Assembly (NCBI GenBank): GCA_903921295.1
Contig: CAIXOZ010000066.1
Coordinates: 1-10,749 of the forward strand
Direction of reading: 5' to 3'
From: an uncultured cyanobacterium
GTDB taxonomy: Bacteria; Cyanobacteriota; Cyanobacteriia; PCC-6307; Cyanobiaceae
Length of the DNA: 10,749 bases
Shown: positions 1 through 6,771 of the stretch, piece after piece
Layout of the letters: every line of letters starts with the position of its first letter
Numbering within the stretch: the stretch's first letter is position 1
Position numbers and translations under genes: made by a program
The notes under the pieces: model-generated
What the model saw: only the letters and a program-made list of their open reading frames with translations
What the model was told of the DNA's origin: nothing
Databases searched by the model: none

Positions 1-147
1 ACCGAGTTCCTGCACCCCAAGGACGGCGTCTTCCCCGAGAAGGTCAACGAAGGCCGCACCATGGTCGGGCACAATGCTCGTCGCATCGGCGCCAACCCTG
101 ATCCCAGCAGCCTCAAGTTCACCGGCCGGAACACCTTCGATTCCTGA
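1..147 (+). CDS. psaD: Photosystem I reaction centre subunit II (PsaD), C-terminal part only
   Basis: This is the last 48 codons of a gene that begins before the window; the stop is TGA at 145-147. PsaD is a peripheral stromal (cytoplasmic-side) subunit of photosystem I that helps dock ferredoxin and stabilises PsaC. The visible tail carries the family's C-terminal signature: HPKDGVFPEKVNEGR, then VGHNARRIGANPDPSSLKF, then TGRNTFDS at the very end. No frameshift is seen. It is followed after 34 nt by a strong intrinsic terminator, as expected for a highly expressed photosynthesis gene that ends its own transcript. Its presence is the clearest sign that the genome is cyanobacterial. Identification is by recall of the family motif, not by a search. 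Confidence 0.93.
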   Translation, partial: TEFLHPKDGVFPEKVNEGRTMVGHNARRIGANPDPSSLKFTGRNTFDS

Positions 148-181
148 ATCGAGTGATCCGCAGGGTCTGGACCTAGAAAAG

Positions 182-205
182 CGGGGCCAGGCGCCCCGTT
201 TTTTT
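182..205 (+). terminator. Rho-independent terminator of psaD
   Basis: CGGGGC at 182-187 pairs perfectly with GCCCCG at 193-198 around a 5-nt loop, followed directly by seven T (199-205) and preceded by AAAA (177-180), which can extend the stem into the T run. This is a canonical intrinsic terminator for psaD. It ends only 20 nt before the trpE start codon, which leaves little room for a separate trpE promoter downstream of it. Confidence 0.9.
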
Positions 206-225
206 ATGGCCTGTTCATCGACCTG

Positions 226-1773
226 ATGCTTCCCGCGATTCCCCCCACCGACTTCCTGGAAGCCGTGGCCGCCGGGTCCACCTTCGTGCCGGTGACCAAG
301 CGCTGGCCGGCCGATCTGGAGACCCCGCTCACCACCTGGTTGAAGGTGGGAGCGGACAGCCCCCATGGCGTGCTGCTCGAATCGGTCGAGGGCGGCGAAC
401 AGGTGGGTCGCTGGAGCTTTGTTGTCACCGATCCGGTCTGGACGCTCACCTGCCGGGGCGATCAGGCCTGCCTGAACTGGCGGGACGGACGTCGGCAGCA
501 GCTTCAGGGCAACCCCCTGGCCCTGCTCGATCAGTGTCTGCAACCGATCCGTCCGGCCCCCCTGCCCGATCTTCCGCCCGTCGGTCAGTTGTTCGGGGTC
601 TGGAGTTATGAACTGATCCGCTGGATCGAACCGCGCGTGCCGGTGCATCCCACCGCGCCCGGCGATCCTCCCGACGGCAGCTGGATGCTCGCCGACAGCC
701 TCCTGGTCTTCGATCAGGTCAAGCGCCAGATCACCGCGGTGGCCTACGCGGACCTCAGCACCGGCGCCGATCCCGCAGCGGCTTACACCCAGGCCCGGCA
801 GCGGATTGCGGAGCTGGAAGCACGGATGCAGGCACCTCTGCCCGCCGGCGTGACCCCCCTGGCGTGGCAGGAAGGCCAGGAGCTCAACCTGCCCCTGACC
901 AGCAACCGCAGCCGCGAGGACTTCGAGGCGGCCGTCAGCACCGCCCGCGAACACATCGCCGCTGGTGATGTGTTTCAGCTGGTCCTGAGCCAGCGGCTGC
1001 AGACCAGCATCGACAGGGATCCGTTTGAGCTCTACCGGAGCCTGCGGATGGTCAATCCATCCCCGTACATGGCCTTCTTCAACTTTGGAGGCTGGTTCCT
1101 GATCGGATCCAGTCCCGAGGTGATGGTGAAGGCCGAACCACGCCGTGATGGCCGCATCCAGGCCTCCCTGCGGCCGATCGCCGGCACCCGCCCCCGCGGC
1201 CGGGACAGCGACGAGGACAAGGCCCTGGAAGCCGATCTGCTGGCCGACCCCAAGGAACGGGCCGAACACGTGATGCTGGTCGATCTCGGCCGCAACGATC
1301 TCGGCCGGGTCTGCGAGGCCGGCACCGTCAGCGTGGCCGAGCTGATGGTGATCGAGCGCTACTCACACGTGATGCACATCGTCAGTGAGGTGCAGGGCCT
1401 GCTGGCCGAAGGGCGCACGATCTGGGATCTGCTCAAGGCGTCGTTCCCGGCCGGCACCGTCAGCGGCGCGCCGAAGATCCGGGCCATGCAGCTGATCCAT
1501 GCGCTCGAGCCCGATGCCAGGGGGCCCTATTCGGGGGTCTACGGTGCGGTGGACCTGGCCGGGGCTCTGAACACGGCGATCACGATCCGAACGATGGTGG
1601 TGCGGCCCGCAGCGGATGGACGCTGGACGGTGCAGGTGCAGGCCGGCGCCGGCATCGTGGCTGACTCCGTGCCCGCCTCCGAGTACCAGGAAACCCTGAA
1701 CAAAGCCCGGGGCATGCTCAAGGCCCTGGCCTGCCTGCAACCCCCCACCGAGTCCTGCGAGATCGGCACATGA
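226..1773 (+). CDS. trpE: Anthranilate synthase component I
   Basis: Encodes 515 residues, normal for TrpE. The enzyme converts chorismate to anthranilate using ammonia from the TrpG glutaminase subunit, the first committed step of tryptophan synthesis. An N-terminal domain carries LLES at residues 50-53, the element linked to tryptophan feedback inhibition in TrpE. The chorismate-binding domain covers about 225-505, with NPSPYMAFF (277-285), IGSSPEVM (293-300), PIAGTRPRG (317-325), DPKERAEHVMLVDLGRNDLG (341-360), PAGTVSGAPK (408-417) and QAGAGIVADS (472-481). PIAGT with Ala319 favours anthranilate synthase over aminodeoxychorismate synthase PabB, which usually has PIKGT. The ATG at 226 is the only usual start in frame before the conserved region; the ATG at 206 is out of frame and meets a stop. 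No clear Shine-Dalgarno is seen. The stop overlaps the gshA start (ATGA, 1770-1773). trpG is not in the window. Confidence 0.96.
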   Translation: MLPAIPPTDFLEAVAAGSTFVPVTKRWPADLETPLTTWLKVGADSPHGVLLESVEGGEQVGRWSFVVTDPVWTLTCRGDQACLNWRDGRRQQLQGNPLALLDQCLQPIRPAPLPDLPPVGQLFGVWSYELIRWIEPRVPVHPTAPGDPPDGSWMLADSLLVFDQVKRQITAVAYADLSTGADPAAAYTQARQRIAELEARMQAPLPAGVTPLAWQEGQELNLPLTSNRSREDFEAAVSTAREHIAAGDVFQLVLSQRLQTSIDRDPFELYRSLRMVNPSPYMAFFNFGGWFLIGSSPEVMVKAEPRRDGRIQASLRPIAGTRPRGRDSDEDKALEADLLADPKERAEHVMLVDLGRNDLGRVCEAGTVSVAELMVIERYSHVMHIVSEVQGLLAEGRTIWDLLKASFPAGTVSGAPKIRAMQLIHALEPDARGPYSGVYGAVDLAGALNTAITIRTMVVRPAADGRWTVQVQAGAGIVADSVPASEYQETLNKARGMLKALACLQPPTESCEIGT

Positions 1774-2927
1774 GCCATCCCCTGCTTCTGAAGGGGTTCG
1801 AGGTGGAGCTGTTCACCGGGCGCGGTGATGGCACCGTGGTCGGCTGCTCAGCCGCGGCCGCCCGCGACCTCGAAGGCTTCGTGACCGAGCCCGATCAACG
1901 CAACCTCGAGTACACCACCCCACCGGACGCGAGCTATCACCGGCAGCTGGCCCTGCTGCTCGAACCGCGTCAACGCCTGCGGCCCTGGCTGCACAAGCGG
2001 GGCCTGACCCTGCTTCCCGGCAGCACCCTCAGCCTCGGGGACAGCCAACACTTCGAGCGCTCTGACCCCCGCAACCCATACCACGGCTACATCGAAGCCA
2101 CCTACGGCACCCGCGTCGTCACCGCCAGCGTCCACATCAACCTGGGCCTGGAAGGCATGGAGGCCCTCTTTGCCGGCCTGCGACTGCTGCGCTGTGAAGC
2201 GTCCCTGCTGCTCGCCCTGAGCGCCTGCTCACCGTTCCTCGACGGTCGGATCACCGGTGTCCATTCCCAGCGCTGGCTTCAGTTCCCGCTGACCCCGGCC
2301 CAGGTGCCGCTGTTCCGGGATCACGGCCATTTCATCGCCTGGATGGAGGAGCAGCTGCGGCTCGGCACGATGCAGAACGTGCGCCACCTCTGGACCTCGG
2401 TCCGCCCGAACGGCGACGATCGCCCCCACGACCTCAACCGCCTCGAGATCCGGATCTGTGATCTGATCGCCGATCCCGAACTGCTGCTGGCAGTGACCGC
2501 CTTCATCGAGCTGCGCCTCTTGCAGCTGCTCGCTGACCTCCCAGGCAACGATCCCCTGCTGGCTTCCAGCCTCACCCTCGAGGCCCTGGCGACCCTGGCC
2601 GATGCCAACGATCGGGCCGTGGCCAGGTCCAGCCTGGACGCCCAGCTGCGCCACTGGCGCGACGGCCGGCCCCTGCAGGCGCGTCGCTGGATCGAATCCA
2701 ACCTTGCCGACCTGCAGCCCCTGGCTCAGACAATGGGTCTCGAACAACAGCTGGCCCCCCTGCAGGCGATCCTCCGGGACGGCAACCAGGCCATGCGCTG
2801 GCTGGCCCTTGCGCATCAGGGACAGAGCATCGCCACGATCCTGCAGGCGGAGACCCGGCAGCTGGAACGAAAGGAAACGGAGCTGTTGGAGGCCCTCGCA
2901 ACAGACGGGATCCGTCCTTTGGGATGA
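1770..2927 (+). CDS. gshA: Glutamate-cysteine ligase, cyanobacterial type
   Basis: Encodes 385 residues, matching the short cyanobacterial gamma-glutamylcysteine synthetase group (GCS2-like), which differs from the long enterobacterial GshA. It joins L-glutamate and L-cysteine with ATP, the first and rate-limiting step of glutathione synthesis, in the cytoplasm. Supporting motifs are GFEVELF (9-15) with the early acidic residues, EPDQRNLEYTTPP (40-52), TASVHINLG (118-126), ACSPFLDGR (152-160), NVRHLWTSVRPNG (203-215) and LNRLEIRICD (222-231). The C-terminal third is an alpha-helical, Leu/Gln/Arg-rich region with weaker conservation. The start ATG shares four bases with the trpE stop, and its own stop shares four bases with the ppc start. 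Translation is therefore probably coupled along the three genes. No internal promoter was recognised. The next pathway gene, gshB, is not here. Confidence 0.9.
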   Translation: MSHPLLLKGFEVELFTGRGDGTVVGCSAAAARDLEGFVTEPDQRNLEYTTPPDASYHRQLALLLEPRQRLRPWLHKRGLTLLPGSTLSLGDSQHFERSDPRNPYHGYIEATYGTRVVTASVHINLGLEGMEALFAGLRLLRCEASLLLALSACSPFLDGRITGVHSQRWLQFPLTPAQVPLFRDHGHFIAWMEEQLRLGTMQNVRHLWTSVRPNGDDRPHDLNRLEIRICDLIADPELLLAVTAFIELRLLQLLADLPGNDPLLASSLTLEALATLADANDRAVARSSLDAQLRHWRDGRPLQARRWIESNLADLQPLAQTMGLEQQLAPLQAILRDGNQAMRWLALAHQGQSIATILQAETRQLERKETELLEALATDGIRPLG

Positions 2928-5900
2928 TCATGACGTCATCCGAAGCCGTCCCCGCCTCCATGCGGCAGCAGCATCAGCCAGGCCTGCCCTCCGATCTCCA
3001 GGGGGCCTCGACCCCGATCCAGCCGGCACCACAGGTGACCCGGTTGCTGGCGGAGCGCCTGGAGCTGGTGGAGGAGCTCTGGCAGACCGTCCTCCGCAGT
3101 GAATGTCCGCCCGGGCAGGCGGAACGGCTGCTGCGCCTGAAGCAACTCAGCGATCCTGTCACCGGCGACGGCGACGGACACGACGGTGACACCACCGAAG
3201 CGATCGTCGCCCTGATCCGCGACATGGACCTGGCCGAAGCGATCGCTGCCGCCCGGGCCTTCTCCCTCTATTTCCAGCTCGTCAACATCCTCGAACAGCA
3301 CATCGAGGAAGACAGCTACCTGGCCAGCCTGCGCGCCCATCCCGACGCCCAGACCCCGGCTGACCCCTTCCAGCCGCCCCTGGCCAGCCAGAGCGATCCG
3401 GCCACCTTCCGGCAGCTGTTCGAGCGCCTGCGGAGCCTGAACGTGCCCCCCGCCCAGGTGGAGGCGCTGCTTCGCGATCTCGATCTGCGCCTGGTGTTCA
3501 CCGCCCACCCCACCGAGATCGTTCGCCACACCGTGCGCCACAAGCAGCGGCGGGTGGCTGCCCTGATCCAGAAGCTCCAGCAGGACCAGCCGGCCTTCAG
3601 CGAGGAGAGCACCCTGCTGCGTCTGGAGCTCGAGGAGGAAATCCGCCTCTGGTGGCGCACCGACGAACTGCATCAGTTCAAACCGTCGGTTCTCGATGAG
3701 GTCGATTACGCCCTGCACTACTTCCAGCAGGTGCTGTTCGAGGCCCTGCCGCTGCTCCGCAGCCGCATCCGCACCGCCCTCAGTCGCAGCTATCCCGACG
3801 TGGTGCCGCCCCGTGAGGAGTTCTGCACCTTCGGCTCCTGGGTCGGGGCCGATCGCGATGGCAACCCCTCGGTGACCCCGGAGATCACCTGGCGCACCGC
3901 CTGCTATCAGCGCCAGCTGATGCTTGAGCGCTACACCCGTGCCATCTCCGACCTGCGCGACCAGCTGAGCATTTCGATGCAGTGGAGCCAGGTGAGCCCG
4001 GCCCTGCTCGAGTCCCTGGAAATGGACCGACTGCGCTTCCCGGAGATCTACGAAGCGCGTGCCGCCCGTTACCGCCTCGAGCCCTACCGACTCAAGCTCA
4101 GCTACACCCTGGAACGGCTGCAGCTCACACTTCGCCGCAACCAGACCCTGGCGGAAGCCGGCTGGGAAGCCCCCGCCGACGCGCACCGCCCCAGCGGTGC
4201 CAGCACGAGCAACGGCCATGGTCCTGGCTCCGGCGGCCAGCTCACCGCCCAGCCGGCGCCGGAACTGCACTACGCCACGGTGCAGGAGTTCCGCTCCGAT
4301 CTGGAACTGATCCGCGACAGCCTCGAGAGCACCGGCCTGAGTTGCGAACCGCTGCAGACCCTGCTCTGTCAGGTGCACATCTTCGGCTTCACGCTCGCCA
4401 GCCTCGACATCCGGCAGGAGAGCACCCGCCACAGCGATGCGATCGACGAGCTGACCCGTGAGCTGGAACTTCCGGTGCCCTATGGGGCGATGCGTGAGGA
4501 GCAGCGGGTCGCCTGGCTGCTGAATGAGCTGCAGACGCGCCGACCGCTGCTGCCACCGGCAGGCCGCTGGAGCGCGACCGCCGCCGAGACCTTCGCGGTC
4601 TTCCGGATGCTCAAACGCCTGCATCAGGAATTCAGCCCGCGGATCTGCAGCACCTATGTGATCTCGATGAGTCACACGGTCTCTGACCTGCTGGAGGTGC
4701 TGCTGCTGGCCAAGGAGGCCGGGCTGGTCGATCCCCGCAGCCGCCACTCCAGCCTGTTGGTGGTGCCCCTGTTCGAAACCGTCGAAGACCTCCAGGGCGC
4801 CCCGGCGGTGATGGATCAGCTGTTCCGCGATCCCTTCTATCGCCAGGTGCTGGTCAACAGCAGCGAGAGCGGCGGTCCGCTGCAGGAGCTGATGCTCGGC
4901 TACTCCGACAGCAACAAGGACTCAGGCTTCCTCTCCAGCAACTGGGAGATCCATCGGGCCCAGATCGCCCTCCAGAAGCTGGCCACCGATCACGGGATCG
5001 CCCTTCGCCTCTTCCACGGCCGCGGCGGTTCGGTCGGACGTGGCGGCGGCCCCGCTTACCAGGCGATCCTGGCCCAACCGAGCGGCACCCTGCAGGGACG
5101 GATCAAGATCACCGAGCAGGGTGAGGTGCTCGCCTCCAAGTATTCGCTCCCCGAGCTGGCGCTTTACAACCTGGAAACGGTGACCTCCGCCGTGCTGCAG
5201 AACAGCCTGATCAGCACCCCGGTCGATGACACCCCCAGCTGGAACACCTTGATGGAGCGCCTGGCCGCCCGCTCCCGCGATCACTACCGACGGCTGGTCC
5301 ATGACAACCCCGATCTGGTGTCGTTCTTCCAGCAGGTGACCCCGATTGAGGAGATCAGCAAACTGCAGATCTCCAGTCGCCCGGCCCGTCGCAAAAGCGG
5401 CGCCCGCGACCTTTCCAGCCTGCGGGCGATCCCCTGGGTGTTCGGTTGGACCCAGAGCCGTTTCCTGCTGCCCAGCTGGTTCGGTGTCGGCGCCGCCCTG
5501 CAGGAGGAGGTGAACCAGGATCCGGCCCAGCTGGAGATGCTGCAGCTGCTCTACCAGCGCTGGCCCTTCTTCCGGATGCTGATCTCCAAGGTGGAGATGA
5601 CCCTCTCGAAGGTCGACCTCGATCTGGCGCACCACTACGTGCGCTCCCTCGGCCAGGCCGACGACCGCCAGGCCTTCGAGGCGATCTTTGCCGCCATCGC
5701 GGCTGAGTTTGTCCTCACCCGCGACCTGGTGCTGCAGATCACCGGCCACGGCCGTCTTCTCGATGGCGACCCCGCCCTGCAGCTGTCGGTGGATCTGCGC
5801 AACCGCACCATCATTCCGCTCGGCTACCTGCAGGTGGCGTTGCTGCGACGCCTGCGCGATCAGAACCGACAACCGCCTGGACGGGAGGCGCCTGCCGATG

Positions 5901-5998
5901 ACGGCGGCGACGGCCGCACCTACAGCCGCAGCGAGCTGCTGCGCGGCGCCCTGCTGACGATCAACGGCATCGCCGCCGGCATGCGCAACACAGGTTGA
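2924..5998 (+). CDS. ppc: Phosphoenolpyruvate carboxylase
   Basis: Encodes 1024 residues, typical of cyanobacterial PEPC, which are longer than the E. coli enzyme (about 880). It carboxylates PEP with bicarbonate to oxaloacetate, feeding the incomplete TCA cycle and amino-acid synthesis. Catalytic elements are intact: VFTAHPTEIVRHT (191-203) with the catalytic His195, GADRDGNPSVTPE (308-320), VPLFETVEDLQGAP (614-627), MLGYSDSNKDSGF (657-669), the glycine-rich loop FHGRGGSVGRGGGP (697-710), SSRPARRKSG (817-826), LRAIPWVFGWTQSR (833-846), and a C-terminus ending RNTG. Residues about 416-446 form a Ser/Gly/Ala/Pro-rich linker, probably a loop insertion. The first 30 residues are low in conservation. 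ATG at 2924 overlaps the gshA stop by ATGA; ATG at 2930 (Met3) is an equally possible start. Regulation by aspartate, common in bacterial PEPC, cannot be judged by eye. Confidence 0.97.
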   Translation: MIMTSSEAVPASMRQQHQPGLPSDLQGASTPIQPAPQVTRLLAERLELVEELWQTVLRSECPPGQAERLLRLKQLSDPVTGDGDGHDGDTTEAIVALIRDMDLAEAIAAARAFSLYFQLVNILEQHIEEDSYLASLRAHPDAQTPADPFQPPLASQSDPATFRQLFERLRSLNVPPAQVEALLRDLDLRLVFTAHPTEIVRHTVRHKQRRVAALIQKLQQDQPAFSEESTLLRLELEEEIRLWWRTDELHQFKPSVLDEVDYALHYFQQVLFEALPLLRSRIRTALSRSYPDVVPPREEFCTFGSWVGADRDGNPSVTPEITWRTACYQRQLMLERYTRAISDLRDQLSISMQWSQVSPALLESLEMDRLRFPEIYEARAARYRLEPYRLKLSYTLERLQLTLRRNQTLAEAGWEAPADAHRPSGASTSNGHGPGSGGQLTAQPAPELHYATVQEFRSDLELIRDSLESTGLSCEPLQTLLCQVHIFGFTLASLDIRQESTRHSDAIDELTRELELPVPYGAMREEQRVAWLLNELQTRRPLLPPAGRWSATAAETFAVFRMLKRLHQEFSPRICSTYVISMSHTVSDLLEVLLLAKEAGLVDPRSRHSSLLVVPLFETVEDLQGAPAVMDQLFRDPFYRQVLVNSSESGGPLQELMLGYSDSNKDSGFLSSNWEIHRAQIALQKLATDHGIALRLFHGRGGSVGRGGGPAYQAILAQPSGTLQGRIKITEQGEVLASKYSLPELALYNLETVTSAVLQNSLISTPVDDTPSWNTLMERLAARSRDHYRRLVHDNPDLVSFFQQVTPIEEISKLQISSRPARRKSGARDLSSLRAIPWVFGWTQSRFLLPSWFGVGAALQEEVNQDPAQLEMLQLLYQRWPFFRMLISKVEMTLSKVDLDLAHHYVRSLGQADDRQAFEAIFAAIAAEFVLTRDLVLQITGHGRLLDGDPALQLSVDLRNRTIIPLGYLQVALLRRLRDQNRQPPGREAPADDGGDGRTYSRSELLRGALLTINGIAAGMRNTG

Positions 5999-6005
5999 GT
6001 CGACG

Positions 6006-6479
6006 GTGTCTCTGTTGATTCCCTTTCGCAATCAGAACCAGATCCCACCGTTGCCCACGGGCTATCGGCTGCTCCAGGACCGTCCGCCGACGGCCCATGA
6101 ACTCCATCGTCTGCTGGCGGAATCCGGAGAACCGCTGCGCCTGGAAGAGCGCTGGCAACGGGCCCTCGCCCGCAGCACCTGGCACCTGAGCCTGTGGCGC
6201 GATGACGGCTTGCTGGTGGGATTCGTGCGCGCCACCAGCGATCAGGCCCTGAATGCCAACCTCTGGGATCTGACCGCCGACAGCCAGGACCCCCACCACG
6301 ACGTGCTGCTCCAGGTGCTGGTGCAATCCGCCCTGAACCAGCTGCGGCGCGACCTCTCGGGGTGCAGCATCTCCCTGGCGGCACCACCGCAGGCCCTGAC
6401 GACGCTGCGCCGCTGTGGCTTCGTGATCGATCCAGGCGGCATCCGGGCCATGGGCCGCTGGATCACACCGTCGCACTGA
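6006..6479 (+). CDS. Small GNAT-like acetyltransferase, function unknown
   Basis: Encodes 157 residues from a GTG start 7 nt after the ppc stop, so it is probably the last gene of the trpE-gshA-ppc unit. The layout suggests a compact GNAT fold. An N-terminal helix-rich part (about 25-55) is followed by paired strands around WHLSLWRDDGLLVGFVRATSD (about 59-79), where GFVRA resembles the beta-4 strand before the acetyl-CoA loop. A DVLLQVLVQSALNQLRRD helix follows (about 99-116), then a late TTLRRCGFV segment (about 131-139), which matches the 'L..+.GF' ending of GNAT proteins. The classic Q/R-x-x-G-x-G/A pyrophosphate loop is not obvious; ADSQDPHHDVL sits where it would be expected. The substrate is unknown. 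The assignment rests on fold-like pattern only; a conserved cyanobacterial hypothetical protein is the safe alternative name. Confidence 0.65.
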   Translation: MSLLIPFRNQNQIPPLPTGYRLLQDRPPTAHELHRLLAESGEPLRLEERWQRALARSTWHLSLWRDDGLLVGFVRATSDQALNANLWDLTADSQDPHHDVLLQVLVQSALNQLRRDLSGCSISLAAPPQALTTLRRCGFVIDPGGIRAMGRWITPSH

Positions 6480-6500
6480 TCACAGCACCTGACTGATCAG
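6476..6500 (+). other. Short inverted repeat across the stop of the GNAT-like gene
   Basis: CTGATCA (6476-6482), which includes the TGA stop, can pair with TGATCAG (6494-6500) across an 11-nt loop. There is no T-tract after it, so it is at best a weak stem that may protect the 3' end of the operon transcript. It could equally be chance, since TGATCA is itself a palindrome. Confidence 0.25.
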
Positions 6501-6684
6501 AGCCACCACCGGTTCCACCCTAGGACTCAACCCTGGCACGGTGCGGAGCCTCCAGCCGTTCCTGGTGGGTCGGCAAGGCCACAGTCACCCGTCCGGACAA
6601 GACCTGGAAGAGAGCCTGGCCCTGACCGACGCGTCCGATCGGGACACCCTTGAATCCGCTCTGTTCCGGCAGAAGCGGTGAAAA

Positions 6685-6758
6685 CGAGCATGGAGGGACT
6701 CGAACCCCCGACACTCAGAACCGGAATCTGATGCTCTATCCAACTGAGCTACATGCCC
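6685..6758 (-). tRNA. tRNA-Arg, anticodon CCG
   Basis: Read on the - strand, the 7-bp acceptor stem pairs GGGCATG (6758-6752) with CATGCTC (6692-6686), with one G-U pair, followed by G as discriminator (6685). The D arm is GCTC/GAGC around AGTTGGATA. The anticodon stem TCAGA/TCTGA holds the loop TTCCGGT (6726-6720), giving anticodon CCG (6724-6722), which reads the arginine codon CGG. The T arm contains TTCGAGT. The cloverleaf is complete at 74 nt. CCA is not encoded; GTTTT follows, so CCA must be added after transcription, as is usual in cyanobacteria. CGG codons are used in the neighbouring GC-rich genes. No convincing terminator was found on its 3' side, and its promoter must lie within or before the first codons of the divergent recF reading frame. 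Confidence 0.95.
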
Positions 6759-6771
6759 TTGCCCAGGATGG

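Noticed and set aside
148..225. Classical trp leader-peptide attenuator before trpE
   Set aside because: There is no short ORF with tandem Trp codons and no alternative antiterminator pairing; the single hairpin fits termination of psaD.
2936..4747. Long open frame of 603 codons on the - strand opposite ppc
   Set aside because: It lies antisense to an intact PEP carboxylase with all catalytic motifs; long antisense frames are expected in GC-rich DNA with strong third-position bias, and the product has no recognisable domain.
4922..6031. Open frame of 369 codons on the - strand opposite the 3' half of ppc
   Set aside because: Same reason: shadow of ppc codon bias, Gln/His/Gly-rich product with no family resemblance.
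6480..6684. Integrated element or attachment-site duplication beside tRNA-Arg
   Set aside because: No repeat of the tRNA 3' end, no integrase and no phage-like gene is seen in the flanking DNA.
6520..6714. 64-codon open frame on the - strand running through the 3' half of tRNA-Arg
   Set aside because: Its only ATG lies inside the tRNA gene, and no usual start exists between the tRNA 3' end and the body of the frame. It also competes with the + strand frame at 6541-6681, so neither is supported.
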